From the NCBI GenBank assembly GCA_963775315.1, contig CAVZIN010000010.1, forward strand, positions 372,001 to 436,000: a stretch of DNA of 64,000 bases, read 5' to 3'. Shown piece after piece: positions 46,224-55,207 of this stretch. The first letter of the stretch is position 1; each line of letters starts with the position of its first letter. This DNA is from CAWGHZ01 sp963775315. Lineage in GTDB: Bacteria; Pseudomonadota; Alphaproteobacteria; MPNO01; DASWLB01. The position numbers and the translations under genes are program-made. Under the pieces are notes generated by a model. It worked only from the letters and a program-made list of their open reading frames with translations. It was not told the DNA's origin and ran no database searches.

Positions 46224-48332
46224 TCATGGCGCCGGTGCGGCGGAATGGAACCCGGCCCACTCGCTACGCCCGCCGCGATTGTCGAGGCGATTGACGAGCG
46301 CGGCGATGGCGCGGCGGTCGAAGGCGCGGCCGGCCTCGCCCATCAGGCGCGATGCCGCATCGTCGAGCCCGATGCCGGCGCGGAAGGCGCGATCCGAGAC
46401 CATGGCGACGAAGGCGTTGGCGACGGCCACGACGCGCGCGGTGATCAGGATGTTCTCGCCCGCGAGGCCGGCGGGTCCGCCCGAGCCGTCCCAGCGTTCC
46501 TGGAGCTGGCGCAGCGTGGCGACGACCGGCCCGTCGAACTCGACCTCCTCGAGCACGTCGGCGACGGCCTGCAGGCTGTCGCGAACCTGGCGCAGCTCGT
46601 CGTCGGTCAGCGCACCGGGTTTGGTCAATACCGCGCTCGGCACCAGGATCTTGCCCAGATTCATCAGCTTGCCGGCGGTTTCGGCGGTGTCGACGCCCAC
46701 CGGGTCGAGTTCCATCTCGGTCGCGATCGCCCGCGCGACGGCGGCGACGCGGGCCGAATGGTCGGCCGCGTACGGGTCGCGCCGGTCGACCAGCCGCACC
46801 AGCATGGTGACGAGCTGGCGCTGGGTGCGTTCGCGCCGCTCGCGCTCCGTCACGGCCGCGGTCACGTCCTCCTCGACGACCAGCACGCCCTCGTCCATGT
46901 CGGGCGAGGCGGGCACCGGCACGTGATGGGTCAGGACCACGCGCTGTGTGCCGTTGGCGCCGGTGCGCGCGACATCGGTGAGCTTGGTGGCCTGGGCGCG
47001 CGCGTCCTGGTTGAGCCGTTCGATGCGCGCGGCCGCAGCGGGACCCAACACGGCGGCCAGCGTCTTGCCGATCATGTCCGCGGCGTCGATCCCCGCGCGC
47101 TCCGCCGCCGGCCGGTTGGCGAACAAGTAGCGGCTTTCGGCATCGACGATGGTGATCGCGTTGGGCTGGCTGTCGGTGACGAGCTGGAGCAGCCGTCGCT
47201 GGCTTTCATGGCGCCGGGCGAGCACCGCCAGCTCCGACGCCGCGCGCGACGCACGCACAGACGCGCCATGGCGCCACATTGCGAACAGCGCGACGACGAC
47301 GACCGCCATCGCGAGCAGGAACCCGATGGTCAGTCGGCGGAGCCGCGCCTCCGTCCCGGCCAGCGCCTCGGCGCGGTCGATCTTGTACACCAGCGCCCAG
47401 CCCGTCCCCGGAATCGCGCGCGCGGTCGCCAGCACCTCGGCATCGCGATAGTCGCGCCCGATGGTGAACCCGCCGGGATGGTCGAGCGCCCACGCGCCGA
47501 CCAGCGATTGCGTGTCGCGGGACAGGACGTGCGCCAGCGGCTTCGCCCCGTCGCGCGTCGGCGACACGTAGGCAACGGCGGCGCCCTGGGCGCGCACCAG
47601 AACGGCCTCGGCCGTGGACCAGGGCTGGCCCGGCTGGCGCAGGGCGGGATAGAGCGTATCGGCCACCTGGCGCACGCCCACGACGCGCCCGACCCGTTGG
47701 TCCGGCGTGCGGTCGGACTGCACGGCGTAGACCGGGACGGAGAAGCCCATGGCCGGCCGTCCGGCGGCGTCGAGATGCACGTCGTAGAGGTCCCGGCCGG
47801 CAGGCGCGGCCTGCACCAGCCAATCGGCGAGCGCCCCCTCGATCGGTGGCATGCCGGGCGTCGCGGCGACGATATTGCCGGCCGCGTCGAGCAGCGCGAT
47901 GCCGGCGACGCCGACGCGCCGGACGTTGGCATTGACCTGCGGTCCGAGCGGCGGCGCGGAGAAGCCCGCCCGATCGGCGACCGCGTCCAGCAGGTTCCGG
48001 AGATAGCCCTGGCTTGCCAGCGTCTCCGGCGTCGGCGCGCCGCCGGCGGCGCGAATCCGGGTCATGTAGAGTTGGACCGACAGATTGTCGGCGATGCCGT
48101 CGAGCGTGCGGTACTGCCCGTCCACCCAGTCGGACACGGCCTGGGCGCGGCTGTCGGCAACGATGCCGAGACGGGTCTGCCAGGCGCGCAGGTCTCGGTC
48201 GCGCTCGGCGGCGGTGATGTCGCGCAGCGCGAGCAGCCCGGCCGCGACAATCGCCGCGATCGCCAATCCCGTCAGCGCTATCCGAATCCTGGTCCGCACG
48301 CCGTGCGTCGCCCCTCCCGGCCGCCCGCGCAT
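46224..48332 (-). CDS. Membrane receptor with Cache-like, PAS and degenerate HD-GYP domains
   Basis: 702 residues. A short cytoplasmic start, membrane helix (about 16-36), a large periplasmic Cache-like sensor (about 40-325, with DVHLDAAGRPAMGFSVPVYA), a second helix (LLAMAVVVVALFAMW, about 336-350), a PAS domain (NAITIVDAESRYLFANRPAA) and a C-terminal HD-GYP-like domain. The domain keeps H525 (AADHSAR) and the GKI of GKLMNLGKILVP. But the catalytic His-Asp of the usual LHDIGKI is replaced by Met557-Asn558, and ERWDGSGGPAGL lacks the paired His. It is thus unlikely to hydrolyse c-di-GMP and may bind or sense it. Divergent from the LapG-like gene, 95 bases apart. Confidence 0.85.
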   Translation of the reverse strand: MRGRPGGATHGVRTRIRIALTGLAIAAIVAAGLLALRDITAAERDRDLRAWQTRLGIVADSRAQAVSDWVDGQYRTLDGIADNLSVQLYMTRIRAAGGAPTPETLASQGYLRNLLDAVADRAGFSAPPLGPQVNANVRRVGVAGIALLDAAGNIVAATPGMPPIEGALADWLVQAAPAGRDLYDVHLDAAGRPAMGFSVPVYAVQSDRTPDQRVGRVVGVRQVADTLYPALRQPGQPWSTAEAVLVRAQGAAVAYVSPTRDGAKPLAHVLSRDTQSLVGAWALDHPGGFTIGRDYRDAEVLATARAIPGTGWALVYKIDRAEALAGTEARLRRLTIGFLLAMAVVVVALFAMWRHGASVRASRAASELAVLARRHESQRRLLQLVTDSQPNAITIVDAESRYLFANRPAAERAGIDAADMIGKTLAAVLGPAAAARIERLNQDARAQATKLTDVARTGANGTQRVVLTHHVPVPASPDMDEGVLVVEEDVTAAVTERERRERTQRQLVTMLVRLVDRRDPYAADHSARVAAVARAIATEMELDPVGVDTAETAGKLMNLGKILVPSAVLTKPGALTDDELRQVRDSLQAVADVLEEVEFDGPVVATLRQLQERWDGSGGPAGLAGENILITARVVAVANAFVAMVSDRAFRAGIGLDDAASRLMGEAGRAFDRRAIAALVNRLDNRGGRSEWAGFHSAAPAP

Positions 48333-48427
48333 CGGCCGTCGGGCACAGCTTTAGGCGCGCATGGTTAGGCATTGGTAAACGCGCCGTTCACCGGCCCTTA
48401 ACTCTGCCCCGCCTAGCCTGTCCGATC

Positions 48428-49126
48428 ATGAGCGCGCGCTTCCTCCGGCTCCGCCGCCACCTGCCTGTGGCCCTGACGGCGGCCCTCCTATCCTCGGGCG
48501 GGACGGCCGCGGCCGCGCCGGACGCGCACCCGCCGATTTTCGGGGCTGCATCGATCGAATCTCACGCGATCCAGCTGTTCCCGAAATGGACGGGCATGCT
48601 GCAGCGCTACCTGACGGAGGAGCCAGCGGCCGAGGCGCCCTGCGTTCCCACATCGGACCCGCGCTCGTGCCAGTTGCAACGGTGGCGGCACTTCCTCGGC
48701 ACCATCCACCGGATGAGCCGCGACGACCAGCTTCGCGCGGTCAACCGCTTCGCGAATTACGCGCCCTACGTGACCGATCCGGTGAATTACCACGTCCCCG
48801 ACTACTGGGCGACACCGCTGCAATTCCTGAAGCTGGACGGCGATTGCGAGGACTACGCCATCACCAAGTACCTGTCGCTGCGCGCGCTGGGATTCGCCGA
48901 CGACGACCTGCGCATCGTGGTGCTGGAGGACATGAACCTGCGCATCGCGCACGCCATCCTGGTGGTCTATCTCGACGGAGTCGCCTGGGTGCTGGACAAT
49001 CAGGTGCCCGAGGTGGTGCGCGCCGAATCGATCCATCATTACCGCCCGATCTATTCGCTGAACGAAACGACCTGGTGGTTGTACCGCGCCGGGCCGGCGG
49101 GACATTTCCAGGCGGCGGGCCGCTAG
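48428..49126 (+). CDS. Periplasmic transglutaminase-like cysteine proteinase (BTLCP/LapG-like)
   Basis: 232 residues. A signal peptide covers about 1-30 (ALTAALLSSGGTAAAAPDAH). The catalytic triad expected for the family is Cys in LKLDGDCEDYAITKYLSLRA, His in RIAHAILVVYLDG and Asp in WVLDNQVPEV. LapG-type enzymes cut large adhesins at the cell surface to release biofilm and are held by the membrane receptor LapD. No adhesin gene is in the window. The gene is read away from the receptor with a degenerate HD-GYP domain and towards the initiating transferase, 95 bases upstream of its start. Confidence 0.88.
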   Translation: MSARFLRLRRHLPVALTAALLSSGGTAAAAPDAHPPIFGAASIESHAIQLFPKWTGMLQRYLTEEPAAEAPCVPTSDPRSCQLQRWRHFLGTIHRMSRDDQLRAVNRFANYAPYVTDPVNYHVPDYWATPLQFLKLDGDCEDYAITKYLSLRALGFADDDLRIVVLEDMNLRIAHAILVVYLDGVAWVLDNQVPEVVRAESIHHYRPIYSLNETTWWLYRAGPAGHFQAAGR

Positions 49127-49221
49127 ACGCACGCCGGTCGGGCGGGATTCCGCAAACGTCGCCGAAGCCCTATAGTCGCGGCGCGGCGCCTCCCTCGGGC
49201 GGGACCGGTGGAAGGATCGAA

Positions 49222-50709
49222 TTGAACGAGACGACGACGTCGCCGCAGAGCCGCCGCGCGCGCAACACGGCCGCAGGTGCACGCATGCCGGTGTCGCTTC
49301 CCGGCCGGTCGGCCTTCGCGGCCGATTTCGCGACGGTGCTGATCGGGGTGCTGCGCGTCGCCGACGTCGCGATTCTTGTGCTCGCTGGCGTGTTCGCCTA
49401 CTGGCTGCGGCACGGCGCGACCGCCCTGCCGCCCAACCCCTATTTGGTGGCCATCGCGATCGGCGCATTGCTGATGGCCAATTACGCGCATTTCGCGCAT
49501 ATCTACAGCTTGGCGGCGCTGCGCCGGGTAATGGCCGGCTACGGCGCGCTCGCGACCGCGCTATTCGCCGTCGCGGTGACGCTGGTGGCGATCGCCTACC
49601 TCACCAAGTCGTCGGACCTGTATTCGCGCCTGTGGTTCGTGATGTGGATCGCGCTCGCGCTGCTGTCGCTGTTCATCCTGCGGCTCGCCATCGCCGACCA
49701 GGTGCGGACCTGGATGTACGAGGGAAAGCTGACCCGGAACCTCGTCGTCGTCGGTGCTGGCGAGTACGGCCAGAAGCTGATGGAGCGCATCGCGGCGCGG
49801 CCGGACCCGTCTCTCCGCGTGCTCGGGTTCTTCGACGACCGGCGCACGCGCGTGCCGGACGAGGTCGCCGGCGTACCGGTACGCGGCTCCGTGAACGACC
49901 TGCTGCTGTTCGCACGCCGCCATCGCGTGGACGAGATCGTGATCGCGCTGCCCTGGCGGGCGGGCCCGCATCTGCTCGACATATTGTCGCGGCTGCGCTC
50001 GGTCCCCGCCGACGTGAAGCTGTGCCCGGATGCGATCGCCGTCGACCTGCCGGCCATCGGCTATAGCGCGCTGGCCGGCCTGCCGATGCTCAACGTGTTC
50101 GAGCGGCCGCTGGGCGGCTGGTCCCACGTGGTGAAGGCGATCGAGGACCGGACGCTGGGAGCGGTCCTGTTCGTGCTGGTCCTGCCGCTATGCCTCGCCA
50201 TCGCCGCGGCGATCAAGCTGGACAGCCGCGGGCCGGTGCTGTTTCGCCAGACGCGCTACGGCTTCAACAATGAGGAGTTCACCGTCCTCAAGTTCCGCAC
50301 CATGCGCCATGGCGCGGGCGGCTCGCGGATGCACCAGGCGACGCGGGAGGATTCGCGCGTGACGCGGGTGGGCGCGTTCCTGCGCCGCACCAGCCTGGAC
50401 GAGCTGCCGCAGTTCTACAACGTCCTGCGGGGCGAGATGTCGCTGGTCGGGCCGCGCCCGCATGCCGTGCCGCACAACGAGCAATATGCCGCGCTGATCG
50501 GTGGCTATCTCGGGCGCCACCGCGTGAAGCCGGGCATGACGGGCTGGGCCCAGGTGCACGGGCTGCGCGGCGAAACCGCGACGCCTGAGCTCATGCGGCT
50601 CAGGGTGGAGTACGACATCTTCTACATCGAGCACTGGACCCTGTGGCTCGACCTCAAGATCCTGGTCCTGACGCTGTTCGTCGGGTTCGTGAACGAGAAT
50701 GCGTACTGA
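49222..50709 (+). CDS. Undecaprenyl-phosphate glucose phosphotransferase (WcaJ/PssY-type)
   Basis: 495 residues from TTG 49222, supported by AAGGA 7 bases upstream; ATG 49285 is the alternative. Four to five N-terminal helices (LRVADVAILVLAGVFAYWLR, YLVAIAIGALLMANYAHFAH, LFAVAVTLVAIAYL) precede a Rossmann CoA-binding-like part with VVVGAGEYGQKLMERI. The C-terminal bacterial sugar-transferase domain has QTRYGFNNEEFTVLKFRTMR, TSLDELPQFYNVLRGEMSLV, GPRPHAVPHN and VKPGMTGWAQVHGLRGET. It loads the first sugar phosphate onto undecaprenyl phosphate. The stop overlaps the next gene by 11 bases. Confidence 0.93.
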   Translation: MNETTTSPQSRRARNTAAGARMPVSLPGRSAFAADFATVLIGVLRVADVAILVLAGVFAYWLRHGATALPPNPYLVAIAIGALLMANYAHFAHIYSLAALRRVMAGYGALATALFAVAVTLVAIAYLTKSSDLYSRLWFVMWIALALLSLFILRLAIADQVRTWMYEGKLTRNLVVVGAGEYGQKLMERIAARPDPSLRVLGFFDDRRTRVPDEVAGVPVRGSVNDLLLFARRHRVDEIVIALPWRAGPHLLDILSRLRSVPADVKLCPDAIAVDLPAIGYSALAGLPMLNVFERPLGGWSHVVKAIEDRTLGAVLFVLVLPLCLAIAAAIKLDSRGPVLFRQTRYGFNNEEFTVLKFRTMRHGAGGSRMHQATREDSRVTRVGAFLRRTSLDELPQFYNVLRGEMSLVGPRPHAVPHNEQYAALIGGYLGRHRVKPGMTGWAQVHGLRGETATPELMRLRVEYDIFYIEHWTLWLDLKILVLTLFVGFVNENAY

Positions 50710-52117
50710 GGCGGCTGCCCCGCGGGCGGCGGCGCCCAGTGGAGGCATCGCGTTCTGGGGGCTGATGGCGGTGGTGGCGCTTGCGCCGCTGCCGCTGGGC
50801 GCGAACCGGCCCTGGGCGTGGGACCTGCTGGCCGTTTTCGTCGCCGCGTTGCTGGTCGCGTGGAGCGTCGCCGCATTTGCCGACACGGCCATCGCGCCGA
50901 TCGGCTGGCGCCGGCATGCGTTCGTCAGCGTGCCGTTTTTCGCGGTGATCGCCTGGGCCGTCTTCCAGGGGACGTCCCTGTCGCCACCCTCGTGGCACCA
51001 TCCGCTGTGGGACGCGGCGGCGCGCGCGCTGGAGACGCCACTGGCGGGCGCGATCGCGCTCGACCCCGAGGCGGCGTCGGAAGGCGCGATCCGCCTGGGC
51101 ACATATGGCTGCGTCTTCTGGCTGGCCATGCAGCTCGGGCGCGACGCGCGGCGTGCGCGGCAGGCCGCGTGGGTCATCGTCGTCTCTGGGCTCGCCTACG
51201 CGGTCTACGGGCTCGCCATCCAGCTCGGCGGCGAGATCACCGTGCTGGGCGAGCCGAAGGTCGCGTATCGCTGGGACCTCACCAGCACCTTCATCAACCG
51301 CAACGCCTATGCGGTGCAGGCTGGGCTCGCGCTTCTTGCCGTGCTGGCGTTGCTGGGCGAGGCGACGCGACCGTCGGGCGGGTACAAGCTGGTCACGCGG
51401 ACCGGTCTCGTCCGGTTCCTGGACTCGCTGCCGCCGGCCGTGTACTTCCTGGCCGCCGCGGCGCTGACCCTGGCGACGGCGCTGGTGCTGACCCATTCTC
51501 GCGGCGGGCTCGCCGCGATGGTCGGGGCGGTCGCGGCGATGATCGGTGCCTCGACGCTGCGCCAACGCGAATCAGGTCTGCGGCGCGGCGTGGGGCTGGG
51601 GCTTGGCGCGCTGGTCGCCGGAATCGCGGTGCTTTCGATCAGCGGCGGGCTCCTGCTGGCGCGGATCGAACAAGGGCTGGGCGGGCCCGGCGCGCGCGAC
51701 ACGATTCACGCGCTCGTCCGCCGCGCCATTGCCGATGCACCCTGGACGGGAACAGGCCTTGGCAGCTTCCCGTCCCTGTTCCGAATCTATCGCGGCGACG
51801 AATTTCCGTGGACCACGCCGCCCTTCGTGCATGCCCACAGCATCTATCTCGAGCGCGCCGCCGAGCTGGGCATTCCGGCAGCGATCGTGCTGCTGGGCGT
51901 CGCGGCGACGATCGGAGGCATCTGCCTCCTGGGCGCGATCCGGCGCCGGCGGGCGCGGATTTTTCCCTGCCTCGGGCTCGCCGCGACCGTGCTGGTGGCG
52001 CTCCAGGGCGTCTACGATTTCGCGGTCGACATTCCGGCCGTCGCCATCACCTGGCTGGTGCTCGCCGGCATCGGTTACGCCCAGTCCTTCGGCACCGCCG
52101 CCGCGCCGCGGTCGTAG
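50699..52117 (+). CDS. O-antigen ligase family membrane protein
   Basis: 472 residues from ATG 50699. Eleven or so hydrophobic segments. The Wzy_C/WaaL-type region contains FINRNAYAVQAGLALLAVLA, an NRN motif seen in many exopolysaccharide polymerases, then LVLTHSRGGLAAMVGAVAAM and a periplasmic part with GTGLGSFPSLFRIYRG and VHAHSIYLERAAELGIPAAI. The conserved His-Ala-His and Arg residues are those used in family members to join or transfer glycans. It is the second such protein here; the first is at 42053-43471. Likely polymerase of the WcaJ-started polymer. Confidence 0.88.
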   Translation: MRTEAAAPRAAAPSGGIAFWGLMAVVALAPLPLGANRPWAWDLLAVFVAALLVAWSVAAFADTAIAPIGWRRHAFVSVPFFAVIAWAVFQGTSLSPPSWHHPLWDAAARALETPLAGAIALDPEAASEGAIRLGTYGCVFWLAMQLGRDARRARQAAWVIVVSGLAYAVYGLAIQLGGEITVLGEPKVAYRWDLTSTFINRNAYAVQAGLALLAVLALLGEATRPSGGYKLVTRTGLVRFLDSLPPAVYFLAAAALTLATALVLTHSRGGLAAMVGAVAAMIGASTLRQRESGLRRGVGLGLGALVAGIAVLSISGGLLLARIEQGLGGPGARDTIHALVRRAIADAPWTGTGLGSFPSLFRIYRGDEFPWTTPPFVHAHSIYLERAAELGIPAAIVLLGVAATIGGICLLGAIRRRRARIFPCLGLAATVLVALQGVYDFAVDIPAVAITWLVLAGIGYAQSFGTAAAPRS

Positions 52118-52152
52118 ATCTCTTCCGCTCATGCGGAATCGCGTTAACCACC

Positions 52153-52823
52153 CTACCCAAGCGACAAATAGGCGCGGTCGAACGCATCGCGCAGGGCGGG
52201 CGTAGCGGCGAGCATTTCGCGCACCGTCCCCAACAGGAAGTGGCGGCGCGCCATCAGCGCGAGGTCACGCGGGGCCAGGCGGGCCGCGACGCGGACCTGA
52301 TCGGCGAGCAGCTGCGGGCCGTCCTCCCCGAGTCGCGCCCGAGCGGCGAAGCCGATCGCAAGGCGGGGCACGATCAGCGCCGGATCCTCGGGCGCCGTCC
52401 GCACCGCCATGCGCCACGCGGGTCCGAGCTCGCCCCCGACGCCGCGCGCGACAAGGGCGTAGACGAGCCCGGTCCAGACAAAGGGCTGGGACGGTGCTTC
52501 TGCGATGGCGGCGCGCGATTCACGGATCGCCAGGTCGAGCGACGCGCGGCCCGCCGGGCTGGTCGTGCCGGCCGAACGAGCCTGTGCCAGCGCGAGGGCG
52601 GCGATATCGGCATGTGTCGAGGGCGTATCGCGCAGCGCATCGCGCCGCAGCGCAAGCGTCTGGGCCACGGCGTCGGGTGACGGCGGCGGCGATCGCGCAA
52701 GGCCGGCTACGACATCGTTGTCGGGCGCGAGGCGGATATTGTCGAGGGCGCGTGGCCCCGCAAAGACGGCAAGCGCCGCGCCGGCGAGAAGGGCGAGGGC
52801 GGAGTCGCGTGATCGGAAAGCAT
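52153..52823 (-). CDS. Unknown exported or membrane-anchored helical protein (frameshift)
   Basis: I do not recognise it. The ATG at 52823 lies 1 base after the wzc-like stop (TAGaATG). It begins MLSDH, then a frame change near 52810 gives RDSALALLAGAALAVFAGPR, a hydrophobic signal or anchor. An Ala/Arg-rich helical body follows: VAQTLALRRDALRDTPSTHA, LIVPRLAIGFAARARLGEDG, QLLADQVRVAARLAPRDLAL and the end MLAATPALRDAFDRAYLSLG. Corrected length is about 222 residues. Its place after the tyrosine kinase and before the convergent O-antigen ligase-like gene suggests a role in polysaccharide assembly, possibly TPR-like, but no function can be given. Confidence 0.6.
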
Positions 52824-52824
52824 T

Positions 52825-55101
52825 CTAGTCGGCGTAGTACTTGTTGTGGTGGTCGTAATTGTAATAGTAGCCCAAGTCGCGATAGCCGTAGCGCGCCTGC
52901 TTGGAAACGTCGACCTGCGCGAGCACCAGACCCGTGCGCGGGGCGCCGGCGTCGACGAGCTGGCGGATACCGGCGATGGCCGTCTCGCGCCGGGTTTTTT
53001 CCCACCGCACCACGTACAGCGCATGATCGACATGGCGTGCGAGAAGCAGGCTGTCCGACACCGCGAGCAATGGCGGCGAGTCGAGGATCACCAGGTCGTA
53101 AAGTGCCGCGAGCTGCTGCAGCAGGCCGCGCATCTTCTGCGAGCCGATGAGGTCGGCCGGATGGGCGGCCCGCCCGCCGGCTGTAATGTAGTGCATGCCC
53201 GAGCGTGAATCGATCTCGATCACGTCCTCGAGCTCGGCGCGGCCGGCCAGATATTCGGCGAGACCGGTCTGGTTGGGCTGTTCGAGCATCAGGTGCAGGT
53301 TGGGATGGCGCATGTCGCCGTCCACGACGATGCAGCGCTGGCCCGAGCGCGACGCCAGGGCCGCAAGCGAGAGGGTCAGGGCGCTCTTGCCCTCGCCCGA
53401 CACCGCCGACGTGATCAGCACGGTACGCGGCGGGTGCTCGGCATCGGCAAGCATCAGTGCGGTGCGGATCGAGCGCACCGATTCGGCATAGGACGAGTTC
53501 GGCCGGTCGACCGCCACCTCGTGCGTCGGACGGCGGCGTTCGCGCCGGCTGAGGCGCGGCGTCGCGCCGAGGACCGTGAGGCCCGTCACGCTTTCCAGCT
53601 GGGTGACGTTGCGGAAGCCGGAGTCGAGGAACTCGAGGATCAGCGCCAGCGCGATGCCGACGACCAGCGACACCAGGAGCGCCGCCAGGATCATCAGCCG
53701 CTTCTGGGGATAGAACGGATAGAACGGCGCGGTGGCGCGCGAGATGATGCGCGCGTCGGGCCGCTCCGTCTCCTTGTCGAAGACCGAGGTCTCCTTATAG
53801 CGCGCGAGCACCGTCTGATAGAGCTGCTGGTTCGCCTTCACCTCGCTGGCCAGCGTGCGCAGCGACACCTCGGCATCGTTCTGCCGGCCGATCTGGTTTT
53901 CGAGCCTCTTCGATTCGGTCTCGAGATTGCGCACGCGCGCATTCGCGATCTGAACGTCGTTCGCGAGGCTCGCCGCGATTTTCTGCGTCTCGCCGCTGAT
54001 CTTGAGGCGGAGGTCCTTGAGCTCGTTCTCGGCCAGCACCAGCGTCGGATGGCCCGGGCGCAGCGTGGTGCGTAGCTGTGCGATCTTCTGCAGGACCGTC
54101 GCTTCCTGCTCTTGCAGGCGCTGGATCAGGGGCGAGTCGAGAATCGCCGCCGCCGTGTCGATCCCCGCCGCGCCCTTCGCCCGCAGCGACTGGATCTGCT
54201 CGAGCCGCGCCTCGGATTCGGCGCGCTTGGTGCGCGCCGCCACCAGGTCGACGTTGAGGCGGACGAACTGTTCCTGCAGCACGTTTGCGCCGGCCGCTTC
54301 GACGATGCCCGATTGCGCGCGGAACTCGTCGAGCTTGCGCTCGGACTCGACGACCTTCGCCTGTAGCTCGTTGACCCGGCGATCGAGCCAGGCAGTGGCG
54401 CTCGACGTTGCCTCGCTCTTGGTGGCCTGCTGGTCGGCGATGTAAAGCGCGGCCGTCGTATTGGCCGCACGCGCGGCGAAGTCGGGGTCGGACGACGTGT
54501 ATTCGATCGAGATGACGCGCGAGCGCTGGCTGGGAATCACGGCGAGACCGGCGAGATAGGAATCGGTCAGGTCCTCGCGCATCGCGGCGTGCTTCTCAGC
54601 CTCGGTCATGCCCTCCCAGGGCGACCGCGCCTCTTGCGGCTTCACGCCGAGCAGGCGCTTGACGGCGGCCTTGGCGAGACCGATCAGGCTTTCATGCGGC
54701 TCGGCCAGCTCCGGGTTGAACAGCGGGCTGCGGTAGAGGTCGAGCTTGTCGACCGCCTGGGCCGCGAGATGGCGTGAGCCGATGATCGCCGCCTGGGTCT
54801 CGTTCGTGTAGTAGTCCGGCGTCAGCCCCTGGGCGACGAACTCGATGTTCACCACGTTCTGGCGGTTGCCCTCGACGACCACCGAGGACTGGGCAACGTA
54901 GAGCGGCGTGATCTGGTTGACCATCAGCACCGCGATGGCGGTGCCGAGGAACGCCACGCCGCCGATCAGGACCTTGCGGCGGCGCAGCCCGCCGAGCAGG
55001 CGACGCGGGTCGAGCCCCTCGGGCTCGCCGGGCGGCATATAGGGGCCGACATCGGTCAGTTGCTCCCGATGACGGGGCGGAAGACGCGCAATGGTGGACA
55101 T
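52825..55101 (-). CDS. Wzc-type polysaccharide co-polymerase and tyrosine autokinase
   Basis: 758 residues. An N-terminal Wzz-type part has a first helix (VLIGGVAFLGTAIAVLMVNQ) and a long periplasmic coiled coil (about 230-430). A second helix (LMILAALLVSLVVGIALALI) leads to a cytoplasmic BY-kinase: Walker A TSAVSGEGKSALTLSLAAL (about 562-580), Walker A' CIVVDGDMRHP, Walker B LYDLVILDSPPLL. The last 21 residues hold eight tyrosines, the autophosphorylation tail. In the family, phosphorylation cycles control polymer length and export. Start ATG 55101. It lies 106 bases downstream of wza-like and 1 base upstream of the unknown gene. Confidence 0.95.
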   Translation of the reverse strand: MSTIARLPPRHREQLTDVGPYMPPGEPEGLDPRRLLGGLRRRKVLIGGVAFLGTAIAVLMVNQITPLYVAQSSVVVEGNRQNVVNIEFVAQGLTPDYYTNETQAAIIGSRHLAAQAVDKLDLYRSPLFNPELAEPHESLIGLAKAAVKRLLGVKPQEARSPWEGMTEAEKHAAMREDLTDSYLAGLAVIPSQRSRVISIEYTSSDPDFAARAANTTAALYIADQQATKSEATSSATAWLDRRVNELQAKVVESERKLDEFRAQSGIVEAAGANVLQEQFVRLNVDLVAARTKRAESEARLEQIQSLRAKGAAGIDTAAAILDSPLIQRLQEQEATVLQKIAQLRTTLRPGHPTLVLAENELKDLRLKISGETQKIAASLANDVQIANARVRNLETESKRLENQIGRQNDAEVSLRTLASEVKANQQLYQTVLARYKETSVFDKETERPDARIISRATAPFYPFYPQKRLMILAALLVSLVVGIALALILEFLDSGFRNVTQLESVTGLTVLGATPRLSRRERRRPTHEVAVDRPNSSYAESVRSIRTALMLADAEHPPRTVLITSAVSGEGKSALTLSLAALASRSGQRCIVVDGDMRHPNLHLMLEQPNQTGLAEYLAGRAELEDVIEIDSRSGMHYITAGGRAAHPADLIGSQKMRGLLQQLAALYDLVILDSPPLLAVSDSLLLARHVDHALYVVRWEKTRRETAIAGIRQLVDAGAPRTGLVLAQVDVSKQARYGYRDLGYYYNYDHHNKYYAD

Positions 55102-55207
55102 TATGGTAGGGGTGCTCCTGCCCCGGCCGGCCTCCCCCGCTCGTCGGACCGGTAGCGTGTCAAATTCAGGTTAAGAACATGTTTGTCAAGCCTGCGTCCG
55201 GCCCGAC

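Noticed and set aside
46113..48368. A 751-residue plus-strand open frame
   Set aside because: It is antisense to the receptor with Cache/PAS/HD domains and is rich in Arg/His/Gly without family motifs.
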